Source: an uncultured bacterium
Lineage (GTDB): Bacteria > Bacillota_I > Bacilli_A > Mycoplasmatales > Metamycoplasmataceae
Reading direction: 5' to 3'
Assembly: GCA_929200685.1 (NCBI GenBank)
Contig: CAKNAO010000014.1
Coordinates: 1 to 12,011 of the forward strand
DNA length: 12,011 nt
The position numbers and the translations under genes are program-made. The stretch's first letter is position 1. Each line of letters begins with the position of its first letter. Of the stretch, positions 8,791-12,011 are shown in pieces. Under the pieces are notes generated by a model. The model was not told where the DNA came from. It searched no databases and saw only the letters and a list, made by a program, of their open reading frames with translations.

Positions 8791-8806
8791 TTTTTTTAAT
8801 TTTAGA

Positions 8807-8832
8807 ATAGTATAATTTGTAAATAATACTAT
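8807..8832. promoter_or_regulatory. 26-bp dyad covering the ftsH promoter -10 box and start site
   Basis: ATAGTAT at 8807-8813 and ATACTAT at 8826-8832 are exact inverted repeats, and the inner bases also pair except 8814/8825 and the centre 8819/8820 (11 of 13 pairs). The -10 box TATAAT is at 8811-8816, so the left arm overlaps the promoter and the right arm ends just before the ribosome site. Good candidate operator. In such AT-rich DNA part of the symmetry may be chance. Confidence 0.4.
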
Positions 8833-8838
8833 GAGGAG
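8811..8838 (+). promoter_or_regulatory. ftsH promoter -10 box and ribosome binding site
   Basis: TATAAT at 8811-8816 followed by GAGGAG at 8833-8838, which is 8 nt before the ATG. This leadered arrangement contrasts with the leaderless genes nearby. No CIRCE-type heat-shock element (TTAGCACTC and its inverse) is present. Confidence 0.65.
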
Positions 8839-8846
8839 AAAAATAA

Positions 8847-10985
8847 ATGGCCAAAGATAGTCAAGAAAGTAAAAATATTGGTAGTAATAATTTTAATTGA
8901 AAAAAGCTTATTGTTACTATTTTATTAATAACATCAATTGGAATTTTAGCATGATGATACTTTTTTGGTTTTGGAAATGAAGAATATGAATACATTTCTT
9001 ATGATAAATTTTTAGGTTTGTTAAAAAAAGATGATAATCCAAAAACTGGTTTTATTGAAATAAAAACAGATATTAGCAAACACCAGATAACTTCTATATA
9101 TAAGGATGTAAATGGAATTAGTCGTAAATATGCTGTTTTAATTAACCAATCAACATTTGCAGAAGAACTTAGAACTTTTACACCTGGTTCATTAGGTTAT
9201 TATATTAAAAACGGATATGAAGTAGATTGATTTGGTTCTAGAGGTAATAAATTAATTGCTGATGTTGGACCTCTTAAAGAATCTAGAGGTTCTCAACTTT
9301 TTTATAGCATAATAGCTTCATTTATTCCTATTTTATTGTTAGGTGGTTTATTATTTTTCATTTTTAAAAGAAGTGGTCGAGCTGGAGATTCTGGTCTTAT
9401 GTCTTTTGGTAAAAGTCCTGCTAAAAAAATTGTTTCTAAAAAAACATTTTTAGATATTGCTGGTCAAGAAGAATTAAAAGAAGAAGTTAGAGAAGTAATT
9501 GATTTTTTAAAAAGACCTGAAAAATATAAAGCTGCTGGAGCTAAAATTCCAAAAGGAATTTTACTTGGTGGACCTCCTGGTACTGGTAAAACTCTAACTG
9601 CTAAAGCAGTTGCTGGAGAAGCTAATGTTCCATTTTTTTTCATTTCAGCTTCTAATTTTGTTGAAATGTTTGCTGGAATGGGAGCAAAAAGAGTTAGAGA
9701 AATGTTTAAAGAAGCTCGTAAAAATGCTCCTTCAATATTATTTATTGATGAAATGGATGCAGTTGGTAGAAAACGTGGAACTTCACTTTCTGGTAATGAT
9801 GAAAGAGAACAAACATTAAACCAAATACTTGTTGAACTTGATGGAATGATTGAATCTAATGGATTGTTAGTTATGGCTGCTACAAATAGACCAGATGTTT
9901 TAGATCCTGCTTTATTAAGACCAGGAAGATTTGATAGAACAATAACTATTGGTTATCCAGATATTAAAGAAAGAGAATTAATATTAAGACTTCATGCAAA
10001 AGGTAAAAGACTTTCTAATAAAATTGATTTTAAAAATATTGCTAAAAGAACACCCCGTTATTCTGGAGCTGATCTTGAAAGTGTTATTAATGAAGCAACT
10101 CTTTTATCTGTTAGAGAAAATAGTCCAATAATTAATATTGAACATGTTGATGAAGCAATTGATAGAGTAATGGCAGGTCCATCTAAAAAACATAGAATTA
10201 TTACTCCTGAAGAAAATAAATTAGTTGCTATTCATGAGGCTGGACATGCAGTTATTGGATTAAAAAATAAAGATGCAGATATAGTTCAAAAAATTACAAT
10301 TATTCCTCGTGGAGAAGCTGGAGGATATACATTATCAACACCTAAAAAAGAACAATATAATTATAGAAAATCTCAATTTGAAGCAAAAATAATGGGATTG
10401 CTTGGTGGTAGAGCAGCTGAACAAGTTTATTATGGAAAAGGAGAAGTTACAACAGGAGCATATGATGATATTCAAAAAGCAACTTCTCTTGCTAGATCTA
10501 TGGTTACTCAATTTGGTATGTCAATACTTGGTCCAATTGCTTATGAAAAACCTCAAGGTTCAAAATATTTAGGTTATGATTCTGTTCAAAAAGATTATTC
10601 TGATTCACTTGCCGAAAGAATTGATGAAGCTGTTAGAGAATTAATTGAAAAAGCAGAAAAAAAAGCAATTGAAGTAATTGAAAAAAATAAAAAATTATTA
10701 GATTTAATTGTTGAAGAATTATTAGAAAAAGAAACTATTGTTGTTGAAGAAATTAATTATATTAATAAAAATTTAAAAAGACCTCCTAAAAAAAGAAAAA
10801 TTAAAAAAATAAATAAAGATAAATCATTAAATGAAATTATTAAAGAATTAAAAATTGAAAAAAATAATAAAAAAATCTCCAAAATTAAAAAAGTAGACAA
10901 AAATAAATCATTAAATAAAATTATTAAAGAAGTAAAAGATGAAAAAAATAATAAAAAAATTTCAAAAAATAAAAAAACAAAATAA
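8847..10985 (+). CDS. ftsH: ATP-dependent zinc metalloprotease FtsH
   Basis: Membrane-anchored AAA+ protease that unfolds and degrades membrane and short-lived cytosolic proteins as a hexamer. The 712 residues contain two membrane helices (about 20-41 and 150-175) around a small external domain, then the AAA+ domain with Walker A GGPPGTGKT (241-249), Walker B ILFIDE ending D301-E302, and an SRH arginine region NRPDVLDPALLRPGRFDR. The protease domain has the zinc motif H463-E-A-G-H467, with D541 in TTGAYDDIQ as probable third ligand. The pore loop reads MFAGMG (274-279), where most FtsH proteins have MFVGVG. The C-terminus carries a Lys-rich tail of about 60 residues holding two copies of a 28-residue repeat. 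Four Trp codons are TGA. Start ATG is backed by GAGGAG. It ends in a terminator that overlaps its stop codon. Confidence 0.97.
10809..10976 (+). repeat. Two tandem 84-bp units encoding the FtsH C-terminal tail
   Basis: Units 10809-10892 and 10893-10976 encode 28-residue copies (residues 655-682 and 683-710) sharing KSLN-IIKE and EKNNKKISK cores. Most differences are single residues such as E to K and L to V. The copies have diverged, so the duplication is not recent. Confidence 0.85.
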
Positions 10986-11012
10986 TATTGAAAATTTATA
11001 TTTTGTTTTTTT
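10971..11012 (+). terminator. ftsH terminator
   Basis: AAAAAAACAAAAT (10971-10983) and ATTTTGTTTTTTT (11000-11012) are exact inverted repeats of 13 bp, with one more pair inside and a loop of about 14 nt, ending in a T run. The left arm covers the last ftsH codons and the start of the TAA stop. It is almost pure A:U with a single C:G pair, like the terminator at 4217-4242. It ends 3 nt before the rsmG -10 box. Confidence 0.6.
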
Positions 11013-11015
11013 ATT

Positions 11016-11021
11016 TATAAT
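11016..11021 (+). promoter_or_regulatory. Predicted -10 box of rsmG
   Basis: TATAAT with exactly 6 nt before the rsmG ATG, the same spacing as the LicD-like gene. No Shine-Dalgarno sequence lies between, so a leaderless transcript is expected. No good -35 box is seen. Confidence 0.6.
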
Positions 11022-11027
11022 TATTTA

Positions 11028-11702
11028 ATGAATTTTAAAGAAAAAATTAAACTTCTTTTTTCAAAAGAAATATTTAAAAAATTATGTAAATATGTTGATT
11101 TGATTGAAAAAGAAAATAAGATGATTAATTTAACTAATTTTTTAGATGACAAATTATGAAAAGAAGGAATTTATGAATCAATATTACTTTTACAAAATTC
11201 AATTAATAATAGTTTTAATAATTTAAAAATACTTGATATTGGTTCTGGAGCAGGATTTCCATCGATACCTTTTTTAATTGCAAATCCAAATAATGAAGTT
11301 ACAATTTTTGAACCAATTAAGAAAAAAACAAAGTTTTTAGAAAAAGTAAAAAAAGAATTAAATTTAAATATTAAAATAAAAAATATTAGAGCTGAAGATT
11401 CAAAACAAAAAGAATATTTTGATTTTATAACAGCAAGAGCAGTAGCACACATCAATATTCTTATGGAAATATCACATTCACTTGGAAAAATGAATTCTTT
11501 ATTTTGTTTTATTAAAGGTCCAAAATCTTTAAATGAAATTAAAGAATCTTATTGAATTATTAATAAATTAAATATTGAACCAAAAATCAAAAAAATTCTA
11601 ATTGATAATAAAGAAAATAATTTAATTATTTATAAAAAAGAATTTAAAACACCAAATTTTTTACCAAGAAGATGAAAAGATATCAAAACTTTTTATTCTT
11701 AA
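11028..11702 (+). CDS. rsmG: 16S rRNA (guanine-527 N7) methyltransferase RsmG (GidB)
   Basis: Transfers a methyl group from S-adenosylmethionine to N7 of G527 in the 16S rRNA of the small subunit. The 224 residues match the family length. Landmarks are INLTNFLDDKLWKEGIYES (the family's NLT region, about 34-52), the SAM-binding motif LDIGSGAGFPSIP (about 69-81, D70 onward), the acidic FEP segment at the end of the second strand, and the ARAVAH motif (about 137-142). The C-terminus ends in RRW plus a basic tail, as family members do. Three internal Trp codons are TGA. The ATG at 11028 is the only reasonable start and has no ribosome site; the -10 box is 6 nt before it. The next gene's promoter begins 4 nt after its stop. 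Confidence 0.93.
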
Positions 11703-11706
11703 AATG

Positions 11707-11712
11707 TATAAT
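11707..11712 (+). promoter_or_regulatory. Predicted -10 box of the last gene
   Basis: TATAAT 4 nt after the rsmG stop codon and 7 nt before the ATG at 11720. No Shine-Dalgarno sequence is present. This is the fourth gene in the window with this leaderless layout. Confidence 0.5.
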
Positions 11713-11719
11713 GGTTAAT

Positions 11720-12011
11720 ATGAAAAAATATTTTTTATCTAAAAATTCAATTGATAAAAAAATAAATTATTTATTAAAAAAAAGTAATTTATCTTTAAAA
11801 GTCATTCAATTTTTAACTTTAAAACAAATTTATAAACTTTTAAAACTTCTTTCCAAATTTGATGAAAATTATAATTATTCAAGAAAAAAAATAAAACAAT
11901 TATCAAAATCTCTTTATTTATATGTTAATAAAAATAAAGTTGATATAGAAATTGAAAAATTAATTAATTTAAAAATAAATAAAATTAAAAAAACAAATAT
12001 GATTTCTAGAT
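11720..12011 (+). CDS. Hypothetical Lys-rich protein, 3'-truncated
   Basis: An open frame of 97 codons without a stop up to the window edge. It begins MKKYFLSKNS and is strongly basic, with leucine-rich, probably helical segments such as VIQFLTLKQIYKLLKLLSKF (about 29-48) and SKSLYLYVNKNK. There is no signal peptide, clear membrane helix or motif that I recognise. An alternative ATG at 11711 in the same frame would add three residues but overlaps the -10 box, so 11720 is preferred. A frame of this length without TAA or TAG is unlikely by chance in such AT-rich DNA. Its position after rsmG gives no functional clue. Confidence 0.65.
   Translation, partial: MKKYFLSKNSIDKKINYLLKKSNLSLKVIQFLTLKQIYKLLKLLSKFDENYNYSRKKIKQLSKSLYLYVNKNKVDIEIEKLINLKINKIKKTNMISR

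Noticed and set aside
8831..8860. A short upstream ORF (ATG at 8831) overlapping the ftsH start
   Set aside because: It is nine codons, its ATG lies next to the ribosome site by chance composition, and ftsH has a better start with an 8-nt spacer.
1..12011. Many short ORF pieces in series looking like pseudogenes or frameshifts
   Set aside because: They fall in one frame and are joined by TGA. Read with TGA as Trp each set gives one intact protein with complete family motifs.

Overview
The window comes from a mycoplasma-type mollicute (Mycoplasmatota). The DNA is extremely AT-rich. All the long genes are readable only if TGA is translated as tryptophan (genetic code 4), genes are packed tightly, and one protein is a typical mollicute lipoprotein. 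A P80/P60-like membrane-protein pair and a glucose-type PTS permease point to the hominis/pneumoniae-side mycoplasmas. I do not commit to a species.

Layout. 1-630 (+) is the 3' part of a deoxynucleoside kinase. 673-1938 (+) is serS, which ends in a bidirectional terminator. 1983-7682 is a block on the minus strand holding two transcription units. The first to be transcribed (upper coordinates) encodes a P80-like membrane protein (5586-7682) and a P60-like lipoprotein (4234-5583), closed by a terminator. The second encodes a PtsG-type PTS EIICB (2326-4125) and a small two-helix membrane protein (1983-2303). From a divergent promoter region at 7683-7791 the plus strand carries a degenerate LicD-family protein (7792-8454), a small S1-domain protein (8455-8790), ftsH (8847-10985), rsmG (11028-11702) and an unrecognised gene that runs off the window (11720-12011). 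No tRNA, rRNA, CRISPR array, insertion sequence or phage gene was seen.

How it works together. Most of the window is housekeeping: nucleotide salvage (kinase), Ser-tRNA charging (serS), 16S rRNA methylation (rsmG), membrane proteolysis (ftsH) and sugar uptake (ptsG). The less ordinary parts are the surface P80/P60 pair, the LicD-like protein that has lost the acidic NTase motif of its family, and the regulatory DNA. Four genes (serS, the LicD-like gene, rsmG and the last ORF) have a TATAAT box 6-9 nt before the start codon and no Shine-Dalgarno sequence, so they look leaderless. Genes inside operons have clear GGAG-type ribosome sites. Dyad-symmetric sequences overlap the predicted start sites of ptsG and ftsH and could be operators.
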